From Pseudomonas sp. G2-4 (GTDB lineage Bacteria; Pseudomonadota; Gammaproteobacteria; Pseudomonadales; Pseudomonadaceae), in assembly GCF_030064125.1 (NCBI RefSeq), contig NZ_CP125957.1:3224001-3288000 (forward strand): DNA of 64,000 bases, given 5' to 3'. Position 1 is the first letter of the stretch. The number at the start of each line of letters is the position of its first letter. The notes under the pieces are model-generated. The model was given only the letters and a program-made list of their open reading frames with translations. It did not search any database and was not told the DNA's origin. Shown here piece after piece: positions 18,629 to 28,036 of the stretch. Both the position numbers and the translations under genes were made by a program.

Positions 18629-19601
18629 CGATAGTCCCTCCGATACCCGCGCCGATGCGGGTTACAACCAACGCCACCACGGCGATCCTTTCCACGTCCT
18701 GATAACCCGGCGTGAGCAATTCCTCACCAAATACATCCGGGTCCAATTCTCGATAAGTCCAGCCGAATTCCGCTGAGTCACGCCATGGCCCCAGGGCTTC
18801 GAGAAACGGGTCCCGGCCATCGACCATCGCCACACCGGTATAGAGCACCAACGAGCCGCCCGGTGTGAGCCTGGGCAAGGCCTGCTCGACGATGCGCAAT
18901 GACAGCCCGGCCCCGAGCACCCCGCCGCCATGGCGATACGCTCGCTCGGAGGGGTCAGCCATGTACGGCGGGTTGGCGACAATCAGATCGAAGTTGCCCT
19001 CCACGTCCTGCAGCACGTCGCTGCGGGCGATTTCGACATTGGCCACCTCGGCCAGCGCCGCATTCACGGCACTTAGACGCAGGGCCAATGGGTTGATGTC
19101 CAGGGCCAACACCTGAGCCTCACGCCGGGCCCGGGCAATCACCAGGGCCCCGACACCGGCGCCACAACCGATGTCCACGGCGCGATGCACTGCTGTGAAA
19201 TTCTGTTGCAGATGAGTATGGATCAGTTGTGCGAAGCGGTAGCTGTCCGGCCCAAAAAACACCGCATCGCTGGCCTGGGTGGGGAATTGCGAATGGGCAA
19301 ACAGCAAACCGTCCAGGCTCGACCAGCGCACCCGGCTGTGCAATAGACCGTCGCGCTCCTCCAGTACTTCGGCTTCCTGCAATTGCCGCTGCTCATCGGC
19401 GCTGATCAGCCCCGGGGCGAACGGCCGCGACCAACCGAACACGTCGCGCAGTGTCCTGGACCGCTCGTTGCCGGGCCGTTGGTTGACCCGTTCGTGGGTC
19501 AGGGGCGTCGGCGTAATGAAACGATAGCCGTCAGCTTGCAGGCGGCGGCCCAATTGCAGCAATGCCAAGTCCGGTTCGGACAAGCGTTCTTCTGGATTCA
19601 T
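18600..19601 (-). CDS. Class I SAM-dependent methyltransferase with NPPY motif
   Basis: 333 residues from the ATG preceded by AGGAG. An N-terminal ~110-residue domain precedes a Rossmann methyltransferase: AVDIGCGAGVGALVIA (SAM site) and LIVANPPYM, the N-methylation motif of HemK/PrmC and rRNA guanine methyltransferases. Target could be a protein glutamine, a nucleobase or a small molecule. It starts 8 bases after the diiron-enzyme gene and runs 29 bases into the next one. Such overlaps argue the products act together. Confidence 0.88.
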   Translation of the reverse strand: MNPEERLSEPDLALLQLGRRLQADGYRFITPTPLTHERVNQRPGNERSRTLRDVFGWSRPFAPGLISADEQRQLQEAEVLEERDGLLHSRVRWSSLDGLLFAHSQFPTQASDAVFFGPDSYRFAQLIHTHLQQNFTAVHRAVDIGCGAGVGALVIARARREAQVLALDINPLALRLSAVNAALAEVANVEIARSDVLQDVEGNFDLIVANPPYMADPSERAYRHGGGVLGAGLSLRIVEQALPRLTPGGSLVLYTGVAMVDGRDPFLEALGPWRDSAEFGWTYRELDPDVFGEELLTPGYQDVERIAVVALVVTRIGAGIGGTIDEQAHEVRH

Positions 19602-19609
19602 GCAGGCTC

Positions 19610-20995
19610 CTAGCGCAGTGCGGACTTGAGTTCGATAAATCGACGCGTCGCCAGCAGACCGGCCGGATGGCTGTGGCAACGGGCCGAGAGCCAGGGCATC
19701 AAAATGAGCATTTGCTCATCGGGCGTCTGGCCTTGCAGCGCTTGTTGCAGGCTTTGCACATCGGGGTCTTCCACTGGCGTTTGCGGCTCACACGTTGCCC
19801 CGTGACTGCGTCGAGGACCTGACCGCGGCCCCTGCTCCAGCCAGTCCCCCGCGATCCAGTCGTGCAACAGTTGCTTTTCATAAGGGCTGAACACCCCGAA
19901 CATGGCTGCCCCCGCGCCCTCGATCAGTGTCCAGAACCGGCTGTTCTGGGGATCTTCGTGACGTTTGATCCAGCCTTTGTTCTGCATCGCCGCGAGGAAC
20001 CCTTCCAGTTGTCCCGGTGCCGAGAGCCACTGATTGACGGTCTTGCCTTCGAACTTGCAGTAGTCGGAATGCATGTGCTGGCCGAATGGACGCTTGCGTT
20101 CGAGCATGGCCAAGACTTCACGGTAGAGGTCGAACGACTCGATGATTGCCCGGCTGCCCTGCCCCAAGTCGTTGAGGCGATAGCCCAGGGTGACCCGGCG
20201 CCAGAAGGACTCGCGGTCCGCTTCCATCGGCATCAGCTGCAGCAACGACTGTACGGCCTTATGGGCATGGCCCGTGCTGGCGTTGTCGATGGTCACGTGG
20301 AGGGTGAAGTAGTACGGGTCGATGTCCAGTTCGCTCAGTTCATAAGCGCTGATCAACAGGTGCAAGGGCAATTGTTCGTAGCCCAGGTTGTAGCCGATGA
20401 CCTCTGGCAGGTATTCATCGCCCGCGTAACCCAGGGCCAGTTGCACCGCACCTTGGAGGTAGCGCTCGTCGTCGATGTCCGGGGCGTCCAGCAACCCGTG
20501 CTCGGCGAGTAATTTGCGATAGATCACCACATGGTTTTGCGAGGGATTACCGTCCCCCAGCTCTTCCAGATAGGTGCACAGCAAGCCTTCGAAACGGTGG
20601 TCGTGCCAATGCTGGAGCACGCCATACAGCCAGGCCCCGTCTACGAGCTTGGTGGGGGCGACGGCTTGCAGGAAATACAAAGCATGGGCCTTGCTGCTGA
20701 AGAACTCTCGCGCACCGCCGCTTTTGCGTCGATCCAGGTACTCGGCATATTGCTGAGCCACGCCGGCACTGTGTTGCTCGACCCAGGTTTGCAGGGCCAT
20801 GGGGTCATCGGGTATCTCTTGGGGCAGTGCCGTGGCCTGTTCAGCGCATTGTTGGATGAACGCTTGGGCGGCGGCTTGTTTATCAGCATCGTCGGGGCCC
20901 TGCAGCAGCCGTTCATAGCATTTGCGTACGGTCCCGGTGGCAGTGACCGGTTGCACGGTGGCAGGTCGGGATCGGAGGGTTGTCAGCGCAGTCAT
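19610..20995 (-). CDS. Iron-containing redox enzyme, heme-oxygenase-like fold (HDO)
   Basis: 461 residues from the ATG at 20995 (AGAGG upstream); the frame is open 79 codons further, but that extension crosses a REP. All-helical. The segment LEELGDGNPSQNH and the later YFTLHVTIDNASTGHAH give the Glu..His and His..Asp..His ligand pattern of heme-oxygenase-like diiron oxidases (UndA, CADD, SznF class). These oxidise or cleave amino- or fatty-acid-type substrates with O2. It leads an operon with a methyltransferase, a carboxylate-amine ligase and ligD. The specific reaction is unknown. Confidence 0.82.
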   Translation of the reverse strand: MTALTTLRSRPATVQPVTATGTVRKCYERLLQGPDDADKQAAAQAFIQQCAEQATALPQEIPDDPMALQTWVEQHSAGVAQQYAEYLDRRKSGGAREFFSSKAHALYFLQAVAPTKLVDGAWLYGVLQHWHDHRFEGLLCTYLEELGDGNPSQNHVVIYRKLLAEHGLLDAPDIDDERYLQGAVQLALGYAGDEYLPEVIGYNLGYEQLPLHLLISAYELSELDIDPYYFTLHVTIDNASTGHAHKAVQSLLQLMPMEADRESFWRRVTLGYRLNDLGQGSRAIIESFDLYREVLAMLERKRPFGQHMHSDYCKFEGKTVNQWLSAPGQLEGFLAAMQNKGWIKRHEDPQNSRFWTLIEGAGAAMFGVFSPYEKQLLHDWIAGDWLEQGPRSGPRRSHGATCEPQTPVEDPDVQSLQQALQGQTPDEQMLILMPWLSARCHSHPAGLLATRRFIELKSALR

Positions 20996-21349
20996 AAGGG
21001 CCTCTGGATTCTCTACAGGACGCTGAGTCAGTACGTCTCTACTTTTGCAGAGCGCTGTGAGCGACGAAAAATTCCCTTGGGTTGAAAGGCCGCCGGATAA
21101 ACGGAGCCGTACCGTTTTGGCGGGAACCCTCGCTTCGCTTCGGGCCTCGAATACTGGGAACCTCTTTAATGTGAAAGAGCGCTTATCCGTGGCGAGGGAG
21201 CTTGCTCCCGCTCGAGTGCGTAGCGCTCGCAAGTTTTAAGGGCCGCTTCGCAGCCCAGCGGGAGCAAGCTCCCTCGCCACGAAAAATAGATGCCAGCCAA
21301 CACTGTCTGTGTGGACCTTCCCACGCCGGGCGATACCCAAGGAGCACCA
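20996..21349. other. Intergenic region upstream of the HDO operon and antiporter (divergent)
   Basis: About 350 bases with no supported gene. It holds the promoters of both divergent units and one REP doublet (21188-21281). Confidence 0.6.
21188..21281. repeat. REP doublet copy 4
   Basis: CGTGGCGAGGGAGCTTGCTC at the left and GAGCAAGCTCCCTCGCCACG at the right with a short (~54-base) spacer. Unlike the other copies it lies between divergent genes, so it cannot serve as a simple terminator for either. Confidence 0.9.
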
Positions 21350-22687
21350 ATGATTTTCACTGTATGGGTAGCGGTGCTCGGTGCCGTGTTGCTGACCCTG
21401 GCCCTGACCTCTTCGTACCTGCGCTGGATGCCGGTCACCACCTCGGCAATGTGCCTGGTGCTGGGCGTTGCCATCGGGCCGGCAGGGCTTGAGCTGCTGA
21501 AGCTGGACCTTGGCGATTCCTCAATATGGATGGAACACCTCACGGAAGTCGCAGTGGTGTTTTCGCTGTTCGTCAGCGGCCTCAAGCTGCGCCTGCCGCT
21601 CAAGGACCGGACCTGGCGTGTGGCCTATGGTTTGGCCGGGCCGGTGATGATCCTGACCATCGCCGGCCTGAGCCTGGCGCTGCATTACCTGTTCGGCCTG
21701 GGTTGGGGCGTGTCGTTGCTGATCGCCGCGATACTGGCGCCTACCGATCCGGTGTTGGCCGCCTTGGTACAGGTCAACGATGCCCGGGACGATGACCGGG
21801 TGCGCTTCGGTTTGTCTGGCGAAGCCGGATTGAACGATGGCACCGCGTTCCCCTTTGTGATCCTGGGCCTGTTGGTGCTGAGCGCGGACGGCAACGGCTT
21901 TCTCGGAGAATGGGTGCTGGGCAGGGTGCTGTGGGCTGTGCCGGCAGGTTTGCTGGTCGGCTACTGGATGGGCCGCGGCATTGGCCGGCTGACCCTGTCC
22001 ATGCGCATCAAGAACGCTGACAGCACCCTGTCACCCAACGACTATTTGGCCCTGGCACTGATTGCCCTGGCCTATGTCGCGGCCGAGGCGGTCCACGGCT
22101 ACGGTTTTCTCTCGGTGTTCGCCGCGGGCCTGGGCCTGCGCCAGGCCGAGGTGCAGTCCACCGACGAAAACTCACCGCCGGCCGAGCACCTTGTGCAGCC
22201 GGTGGTCGGTCATGAAGCTGTCGAACCCCGACAAGCGGTGCTGGGGGATACCGAATCCCTGGATGACGGCCAGGTGGCGGCCGGCGTGATGATGAGCGAC
22301 ATGCTGGCATTCGGCAGTTTGGTGGAACGCTCCATGGAAGTGTTCCTGGTGACGCTCTTGGGGGTGGTCATTGCCAATCACTGGGATTGGCGGGCCTTGT
22401 CCGTTGGCGCGTTGCTGTTCGCGGTCATCCGCCCTTTGAGTGTGCTGGCGATGCCTTGGGGGCGATTGCTGGACGGGCCGCAACGGCTGCTGATCGGCTG
22501 GTTTGGCATACGCGGTATCGGTAGCTTGTTTTATCTGTTCTATGCCTTGAACCATGACTTGCAGCCAGACGTGGCCAGGCTGTGCATCAACCTGACCTTG
22601 TCGGTGGTGGCCTTGAGTATCCTGGCCCATGGGTTGAGCACCCAGCCGACGCTGGCTTGGTATGAGCGTCGTAAGCGATCGAACTGA
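21350..22687 (+). CDS. Cation/proton antiporter (CPA1 NhaP-like)
   Basis: 445 residues from the ATG preceded by AAGGAG at 5 bases (an in-frame ATG 20 codons upstream lacks a site). About 12 membrane helices. LAPTDPVLAALVQV with the ion-site TDP motif and GLSGEAGLNDGTAFPF with the conserved Asn-Asp pair are diagnostic of CPA-type Na+(K+)/H+ antiporters. A hydrophilic insertion (~290-330, acidic) separates the later helices. Probably exports Na+ or K+ for pH and salt balance. Confidence 0.92.
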   Translation: MIFTVWVAVLGAVLLTLALTSSYLRWMPVTTSAMCLVLGVAIGPAGLELLKLDLGDSSIWMEHLTEVAVVFSLFVSGLKLRLPLKDRTWRVAYGLAGPVMILTIAGLSLALHYLFGLGWGVSLLIAAILAPTDPVLAALVQVNDARDDDRVRFGLSGEAGLNDGTAFPFVILGLLVLSADGNGFLGEWVLGRVLWAVPAGLLVGYWMGRGIGRLTLSMRIKNADSTLSPNDYLALALIALAYVAAEAVHGYGFLSVFAAGLGLRQAEVQSTDENSPPAEHLVQPVVGHEAVEPRQAVLGDTESLDDGQVAAGVMMSDMLAFGSLVERSMEVFLVTLLGVVIANHWDWRALSVGALLFAVIRPLSVLAMPWGRLLDGPQRLLIGWFGIRGIGSLFYLFYALNHDLQPDVARLCINLTLSVVALSILAHGLSTQPTLAWYERRKRSN

Positions 22688-22695
22688 GGGCTTTT

Positions 22696-22738
22696 GGGGT
22701 CGCTTCGCGACGCAGCGGGAGCAAGCTCCCTCGCCACG
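22696..22738. repeat. Single REP
   Basis: GCGGGAGCAAGCTCCCTCGCC preceded by the GGGGTCGCTTCGCGACGC stem. It is only the right half of the REPIN copies and lies between the convergent antiporter and membrane-protein genes. Confidence 0.85.
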
Positions 22739-22763
22739 ATGATGGCTCAAGGTTGGGGGCGCC

Positions 22764-23300
22764 TCAGCCTACGGGGTCGGTCACCTGGATCAGGATTGAA
22801 TACGCCCCCAGCAACACCCAGAACGTGGCGAAGATCCACGGCGTACGCACCGAAAACAGCAGCGACTTGCGGTAGCCCTTGTGGGTCGATTCTCGCTCGC
22901 TGAACAAAGGGGATTCGTCGTAGGCCAGGCCCATCAAGGGTTCGGCGCGTAGCAGTTCGCTTTGCTTGAAATGCCAGTGATCAATGATGTCGTAGGCCGC
23001 GCGAATGCCCGGCCAGGCGTTGAGCGAACTCAAGAAGCCCAGCAAGGCCAGGAATGGCGGCACGATCAAGGTGAACAACTTGCCCCATTCCGGGTTCAAG
23101 TTGGCCATGCACGAGGCAAAGGCGATCACCAGGAACGATTGGGCCGCCAGGTAGGCATCGGTTCGATTGGCCAGGATGCTGGTTTCGTATTGGATTTCCC
23201 GCCGATAAAAATCCAGGCGTTCCTTGGGGGAGCCGAACAGCTTGGCGTTGTGCTCGGTCAGTTCTTCTTCCGGGGTTGGACGGGTAAGTATTCTGGGCAT
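22764..23300 (-). CDS. Unrecognised membrane protein with two to three helices
   Basis: 178 residues if the ATG at 23300 is used; an in-frame ATG at 23336 is the alternative, and neither has a strong ribosome site. A charged N-terminus (RPTPEEELTEHNAKLFGSPKERLDFYRREIQYE) is followed by helices at about 54-92 and a final one near 155-172 (TPWIFATFWVLLGAYSILIQV). Looks like a small inner-membrane protein with a cytoplasmic coiled N-terminus. I do not recognise the family. Confidence 0.7.
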   Translation of the reverse strand: MPRILTRPTPEEELTEHNAKLFGSPKERLDFYRREIQYETSILANRTDAYLAAQSFLVIAFASCMANLNPEWGKLFTLIVPPFLALLGFLSSLNAWPGIRAAYDIIDHWHFKQSELLRAEPLMGLAYDESPLFSERESTHKGYRKSLLFSVRTPWIFATFWVLLGAYSILIQVTDPVG

Positions 23301-23455
23301 TGCGCAGGTTGTGCCTCGGTGATGACTCGGACTCATTTAGAAGAACCGGGCACAAGGCAAGTTCAAGCCGATGGACCGAAGGCACGGCAAGGCTTCAATG
23401 AAACGCCCTCCGATCATCCGTGTCTCTAGAACATCAACAGTGTGAGGAGGGATCT

Positions 23456-23686
23456 GTGGATTATCTCGGATGGGTTCAATGGCCAGCGATGATGGTCACC
23501 GTGCTGGCCGCCTGGTTGATCGGCTCACGCCAGCCCCGACGCAGGGTGGCGGGGTTCAGTTGTTTCATCGCCAGCAACATTCTGTGGGTGATCTGGGGAC
23601 TGCACTCGAATGCCTATGCGCTGATCGTGTTGCAATTTTGTCTATGCGCGATGAATTTGCGTGGGTTCAAGAAAAACACCGAGTAG
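23456..23686 (+). CDS. Small membrane protein
   Basis: 76 residues from a GTG at 23456, chosen because AGGAGGG lies just upstream. Two or three hydrophobic segments (MMVTVLAAWLIG; GFSCFIASNILWVIW; ALIVLQFCLCAMNLRG) with a basic loop RQPRRR between, the common layout of small conserved inner-membrane proteins. Function unknown. Divergent from the gene at 22764-23300. Confidence 0.72.
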   Translation: MDYLGWVQWPAMMVTVLAAWLIGSRQPRRRVAGFSCFIASNILWVIWGLHSNAYALIVLQFCLCAMNLRGFKKNTE

Positions 23687-23721
23687 GCAGGTGCTTTCCT
23701 GTTCTTGAGCCTGGGCGGCTA

Positions 23722-25653
23722 TTACTTCATCGTCTGCCCAATGATCTGCACCAGATCGAGCTGTTTGAACGGTTTGGTCAGCCGGGGCAGTTGGCTGGCG
23801 AAGCCTTCCAGACGTTCGGCGTAACCGGTGGCGAGGATGATGGGCAAGTCCGGTTGCCGGTCTCGCAGTTTTTTCGCCAACTGCGCGCCGTCCATCTGCG
23901 GCATGGCCATGTCGGTGATCACCAGGTCGATACCCTGATTGCACTCATACAGCTCTAGCGCCTGAGCCCCCGACGCAGCGCACAGCACCCGGTGCCCCAG
24001 GTCTTCGATCAGCAAACGGGTGGAGGTCAGCACCAGGCTGTCATCGTCGACCACTAGCACCAACAACTCATGCACCGGTGGCGCTGCAACCTCTTCGGTT
24101 GACGCTTTGCCCGGCGCCAAACTGTCAGCCACCGGCAACCACAGCTGCGCAGTGGTGCCCATGCCCTTCTGGCTCCTGAGCGTCAGTCGGCCACCTAATT
24201 GCTCGGCCAGGCCGTGCACCATGGACAACCCCAGGCCGGTGCCCTTGCCGACGCCCTTGGTGGTGAAAAACGGATCCACGGCAGAGGCCAGCGTTTGCTC
24301 ATCCATGCCCTCGCCTTCATCGGTGATCGACAGGCAAATGTACCGCCCGGGCGTCATCGGCTTATCTGGTCCGGCCTGGTGCCCCTGCCGCTCGTCGGCT
24401 GTAATCACAATGCGTCCACCGTTGGGCATGGCGTCCCGGGCATTGGTCGCCAGGTTGAGGATCGCCAGTTCCAATTGGTTGACGTCGGCCCATACGGGCG
24501 ACAGCACCTCGGTGAAGTCGGTCTGGATGTGAATCGAAGGGCCCATGGAACTCTGCAGCAAGCCGCTGATACCGCGCACCAGCGCCGACAGCTCGACCGA
24601 TTCAGACGTCAGCTTCTGCCGACGGGCAAACGCCAGCATGCGCTGGGTCAGCGAAACACCGCGCAGCGCGCCCTGGGTCGCGTTGTCCAGCAACTGAGTG
24701 AGTTTCGGCTCGACCGGCATGCGCTTGCGTACGATTTCCAGGTTGCCGAGGATCACCGTCAACAGGTTATTGAAGTCATGGGCGATGCCGCCGGTGAGCT
24801 GACCGATGGCTTGCAGCTTCTGGGACTGGAACAGCGCTTCACGGGCCTGTTCAAGGGCCTGCTGCGCCTGGGTGGCATCGGTGATGTCACGGGTGATCTT
24901 GGCAAAGCCCAGCAGCGTACCGGTATCGCTGCGGATCGCATCGATGACCACGTGCGCCATGAACCGGGTGCCATCCTTGCGCATGCGCCAACCCTTTTTT
25001 TCGAAGCGCCCCTCACTGCAGGCAATGCTCAGCGCACGCTGCGGCTCACCGGCGTCGCGGTCCTCGGGGGTATAGAACATCGAAAAATGCCGACCGATGG
25101 CCTCGGCCGGAAGGTATCCCTTGATCCGCTGCGCCCCCAGGTTCCAGTTAGTCACCTGACCGTCCGGGTCGAGCATGTAGATGGCGTAATCGGTGACGCT
25201 TTGCACCAGCAGGCGAAACTGCTGCTCGCTTTGCTTGAGGGTTTCCTCGGCCATCTTGCGATCGGTCAGGTCGCGGGTAATCTTGGCGAAACCGAGCAAC
25301 GCGCCGCTCTGGCTGTCAATGATCGGGTCAATGACCACGTGGGACCAGAACAGCGTGCCGTCCTTGCGCACCCGCCAACCCTCACCCTCGAAACGGCCCT
25401 CGCGCAGGGCCGTGTCCAGCGCCCGTTGCGGCAAGCCGGCGGCACGGTCCTGGTCGGTATAGAAACGGGAGAAATGCTGGCCCAGGATCTCGGACTCTTC
25501 GTAACCCTTGAACCGCTTGGCGCCGGAATTCCAACTGGTGATGATGCCCGAGGGATCGGTCATGTAGATGGCATAGTCGACCACGGCGTCGATGAGCAGG
25601 CGAAATCGCTGCTCTTCGTTTATCAGGGCGGTCTTGGGGGCATTGTCGAGCAT
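23722..25653 (-). CDS. Hybrid sensor histidine kinase with two PAS domains and receiver
   Basis: 643 residues from the ATG at 25653; the longer frame includes the preceding gene's tail region. Two tandem near-duplicate PAS domains (DYAIYMTDPSG..., DYAIYMLDPDG..., each ending GFAKITRD-[LI]TD) occupy about 10-270. A HisKA domain (GGIAHDFNNLLTVILGN), HATPase (NLATNARDAMPNGG, GTGLGLSMVHG) and a C-terminal receiver (VVDDDSLV, DLVITDMAMPQMDG) follow. No membrane segment, so it is soluble. The phospho-relay partner is not encoded nearby. The two PAS copies suggest an internal duplication. Confidence 0.93.
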   Translation of the reverse strand: MLDNAPKTALINEEQRFRLLIDAVVDYAIYMTDPSGIITSWNSGAKRFKGYEESEILGQHFSRFYTDQDRAAGLPQRALDTALREGRFEGEGWRVRKDGTLFWSHVVIDPIIDSQSGALLGFAKITRDLTDRKMAEETLKQSEQQFRLLVQSVTDYAIYMLDPDGQVTNWNLGAQRIKGYLPAEAIGRHFSMFYTPEDRDAGEPQRALSIACSEGRFEKKGWRMRKDGTRFMAHVVIDAIRSDTGTLLGFAKITRDITDATQAQQALEQAREALFQSQKLQAIGQLTGGIAHDFNNLLTVILGNLEIVRKRMPVEPKLTQLLDNATQGALRGVSLTQRMLAFARRQKLTSESVELSALVRGISGLLQSSMGPSIHIQTDFTEVLSPVWADVNQLELAILNLATNARDAMPNGGRIVITADERQGHQAGPDKPMTPGRYICLSITDEGEGMDEQTLASAVDPFFTTKGVGKGTGLGLSMVHGLAEQLGGRLTLRSQKGMGTTAQLWLPVADSLAPGKASTEEVAAPPVHELLVLVVDDDSLVLTSTRLLIEDLGHRVLCAASGAQALELYECNQGIDLVITDMAMPQMDGAQLAKKLRDRQPDLPIILATGYAERLEGFASQLPRLTKPFKQLDLVQIIGQTMK

Positions 25654-25705
25654 CTGGCCGGGGCATCCGTATGGATTTTTTGCGGAGTATGGAGCAAGTC
25701 TGGTG

Positions 25706-28036
25706 TCAGGAAAAACTATTGAGGCTGTGGAACGGAGCAAGCCCGCTCCCAGAGGAATTGTGTTCTTCCTGACGGACAGACCACCACCGCGGCAATAAGT
25801 GCTGCACCCTCGCCTCGCCAAACCGATCATCAATCAGCATCACCACCCCTCGGTCCTGCTGGGTGCGAATGACCCGACCGGCGGCCTGCACCACTTTTTG
25901 CAGGCCAGGGTACAGATAAGTGTAATCGTAGCCGTCACCGAAAATCGCCGCCATGCGCTGTTTCATCTGCTCATTGACCGGGTTGAGCTGCGCCAGCCCC
26001 AAGGTGGCGATGAACGCACCGATCAGGCGTGAGCCCGGCAAGTCGATGCCCTCACCGAACGCGCCGCCCAACACGGCAAAACCGATGCCTTGGCTGTGTT
26101 CCATGAAGCGTTCGAGAAACGCCTGCCGGGGCGCCTCCCCCATGCCACGCGATTGCGCCCAGGTGGCGATCTGCGGATGCCGCTCGGCCAATAGTCCGGC
26201 CACCTGTTGCAAGTAATCGAAGCTGCTGAAAAAAGCCAGGTAGTTGCCCGGGCGCTCGCTGAATTGACGGGCCATCAACGCGACTATGGGCTCCAGGGAC
26301 GCCTGGCGGTGGGCAAAACGGGTGGAAATCCGGCTGATCACCCGGACATCCAGCTGTTCGGCCTGGAACGGCGATTCAACATCGATCCACACCGTGTCCG
26401 CCGGCGTGCCCAGCAGGTCAGCGTAATAGTGGCGAGGGCTCAGGGTCGCGGAAAACAGCACGCTGCTGCGGGACGCCTTTAGCCTGGGGCGCAGGAAGCC
26501 GGCCGGCACCACGTTGCGCAGGCATAAGGTGGACAGACTGCGCTGGCGACCGAGTTCGCGTTTGTGGATGTCGAACAGGAAGTGCTCGTCGAAGGACTCC
26601 GCCACCCGGCCGAACTGCAGGGCGTCGAAGTAAAACGCTTGCAGTCCGCTGTCCAGGCCCTGGGGGTGATCGTTGAGGTAGTCGCCGATGGCCGTGGTGC
26701 AGGTGGCCAAGGCCTGGAGCAGTTTTTCCGGCGGCTTTTCATAAGCCTGATAGGCCGCCACCTGCGGCGCATGCAAGGCGTTCCATTGGCGATTGACCCG
26801 TTCCAGGGATTTCTTCAACGGTTCGGGGGCGGTTTTGCGCACCGCCGCCAGCGTCGCCTGGTCAAGGGTCGCGCTGTACATCTGCCGTCCCCGCTCCACC
26901 AGGTTGTGGGCTTCGTCCACCAGGGTCGCGACGTTCCAGCCATTAGCCTGGGCCAGGCCAAAAAGCAAGGCGCTGAAGTCGAAGTAATAGTTGTAGTCGG
27001 CCACCACCACGTCGACCCACCGGGCCATTTCCTGGCTGAGGTAATACGGGCAAACCTCATGGGCCAGAGCGATTTCCCGCAGCGCGGCCTGATCGAGCAG
27101 CGTGACCTGGCTCGCGGCCGCCCGAGCACCCGGCAAACGGTCATAGAACCCACGTGCCAGCGGGCAGGATTCGCCATGACAGGCCTTGTCCAGGTGTTCG
27201 CAGGCCTTGTCGCGGGCGATCATTTCCAGCACCCGCAACGGCATCGATGGTGCGCTGCGGGTGATCACTTGGGCGGCGTCCAACGCCAGCTTGCGCCCCG
27301 GGGTTTTTGCAGTGAGAAAGAACACTTTGTCCAGCTGCTGCGGCGCCAGGGCCTTCAGCATCGGAAACAACGTGCCGACGGTCTTGCCGATGCCGGTGGG
27401 CGCCTGGGCCATCAGGCAGCGGCCGGTGCTGACGGCCTTGAACACTGATTCGGCCAAGTGCCGCTGCCCTGGCCTGAAGCCGGCGTGAGGAAAGGTCAAC
27501 GTCTGCGCACCGAGATTACGCGCCTGGCGGTGGGCCATCTCCTGTTCGGCCCAGGTCAGGAACAGCGCGCACTGCTCGTCAAAAAAAGCCTGGAGTTGCG
27601 CGGCCTCAAAGCTTTGCGTAAGGCAGGTTTCCTTTTCGCTGACGATGTCGAAATACACCAGCGCGACGTCAATGCGCGGCAATTGTAGTTTCTGGCACAT
27701 CAGCCAGCCGTAGATTTGCGCCTGGGCCCAATGCAACTGACGGTGATTGGCCGGTTGCTTGCTCAGGTCGCCGCGGTAAGTCTTCACTTCTTCGAGGCAG
27801 TTGCGACCCGGGTCATAGCCATCGGCCCGGCCTTTGATTTTCAATGTTCGGTAGTGACCTTCCAGGCTCACTTCAGCCTGGTAGGCCTCGCTGCGCCGTG
27901 ACGCCACGGTGCGATGGCCGGCGATGCCTTCCAGGGCCGTGGGCGACGGTGTGAAGCGCAGGTCGAGGTCGCCCACCTTGGCGGTGAACTCACACAATGC
28001 CCGCACGGCAATGCTGTAGCTCGGCGCCTGGGTCAT
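25706..28036 (-). CDS. ATP-dependent DNA helicase, XPD/DinG (Rad3-like, Fe-S) family
   Basis: 776 residues. An N-terminal PD-(D/E)XK-like region (KIKGRADGYDPGRNCLEEVKTYRGD, near 75-100) precedes the helicase. Walker A APTGIGKT near 225, Cys residues CEHLDKACHGESC..CPYYLS likely binding a 4Fe-4S cluster, DEAH in TLVDEAHNLVERG, and motif VI QAAGRVIRTQQDRG. The start overlaps the nuclease stop (ATGA at 28033-28036), so the pair is translationally coupled and probably acts in crosslink or structured-DNA repair. The last ~19 codons run through a REP-like sequence. Confidence 0.92.
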   Translation of the reverse strand: MTQAPSYSIAVRALCEFTAKVGDLDLRFTPSPTALEGIAGHRTVASRRSEAYQAEVSLEGHYRTLKIKGRADGYDPGRNCLEEVKTYRGDLSKQPANHRQLHWAQAQIYGWLMCQKLQLPRIDVALVYFDIVSEKETCLTQSFEAAQLQAFFDEQCALFLTWAEQEMAHRQARNLGAQTLTFPHAGFRPGQRHLAESVFKAVSTGRCLMAQAPTGIGKTVGTLFPMLKALAPQQLDKVFFLTAKTPGRKLALDAAQVITRSAPSMPLRVLEMIARDKACEHLDKACHGESCPLARGFYDRLPGARAAASQVTLLDQAALREIALAHEVCPYYLSQEMARWVDVVVADYNYYFDFSALLFGLAQANGWNVATLVDEAHNLVERGRQMYSATLDQATLAAVRKTAPEPLKKSLERVNRQWNALHAPQVAAYQAYEKPPEKLLQALATCTTAIGDYLNDHPQGLDSGLQAFYFDALQFGRVAESFDEHFLFDIHKRELGRQRSLSTLCLRNVVPAGFLRPRLKASRSSVLFSATLSPRHYYADLLGTPADTVWIDVESPFQAEQLDVRVISRISTRFAHRQASLEPIVALMARQFSERPGNYLAFFSSFDYLQQVAGLLAERHPQIATWAQSRGMGEAPRQAFLERFMEHSQGIGFAVLGGAFGEGIDLPGSRLIGAFIATLGLAQLNPVNEQMKQRMAAIFGDGYDYTYLYPGLQKVVQAAGRVIRTQQDRGVVMLIDDRFGEARVQHLLPRWWSVRQEEHNSSGSGLAPFHSLNSFS
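25735..25764. repeat. REP-like sequence inside the 3' end of the helicase gene
   Basis: On the minus strand CTGGGAGCGGGCTTGCTCC, a REP core, is read in frame as the helicase tail SGSGLAPFH. The CDS stop lies about 30 bases beyond. Confidence 0.7.

Noticed and set aside
20996..21232. Extending the diiron enzyme start by 79 codons
   Set aside because: The extension crosses a REP doublet and lacks a ribosome site; the ATG at 20995 has AGAGG.
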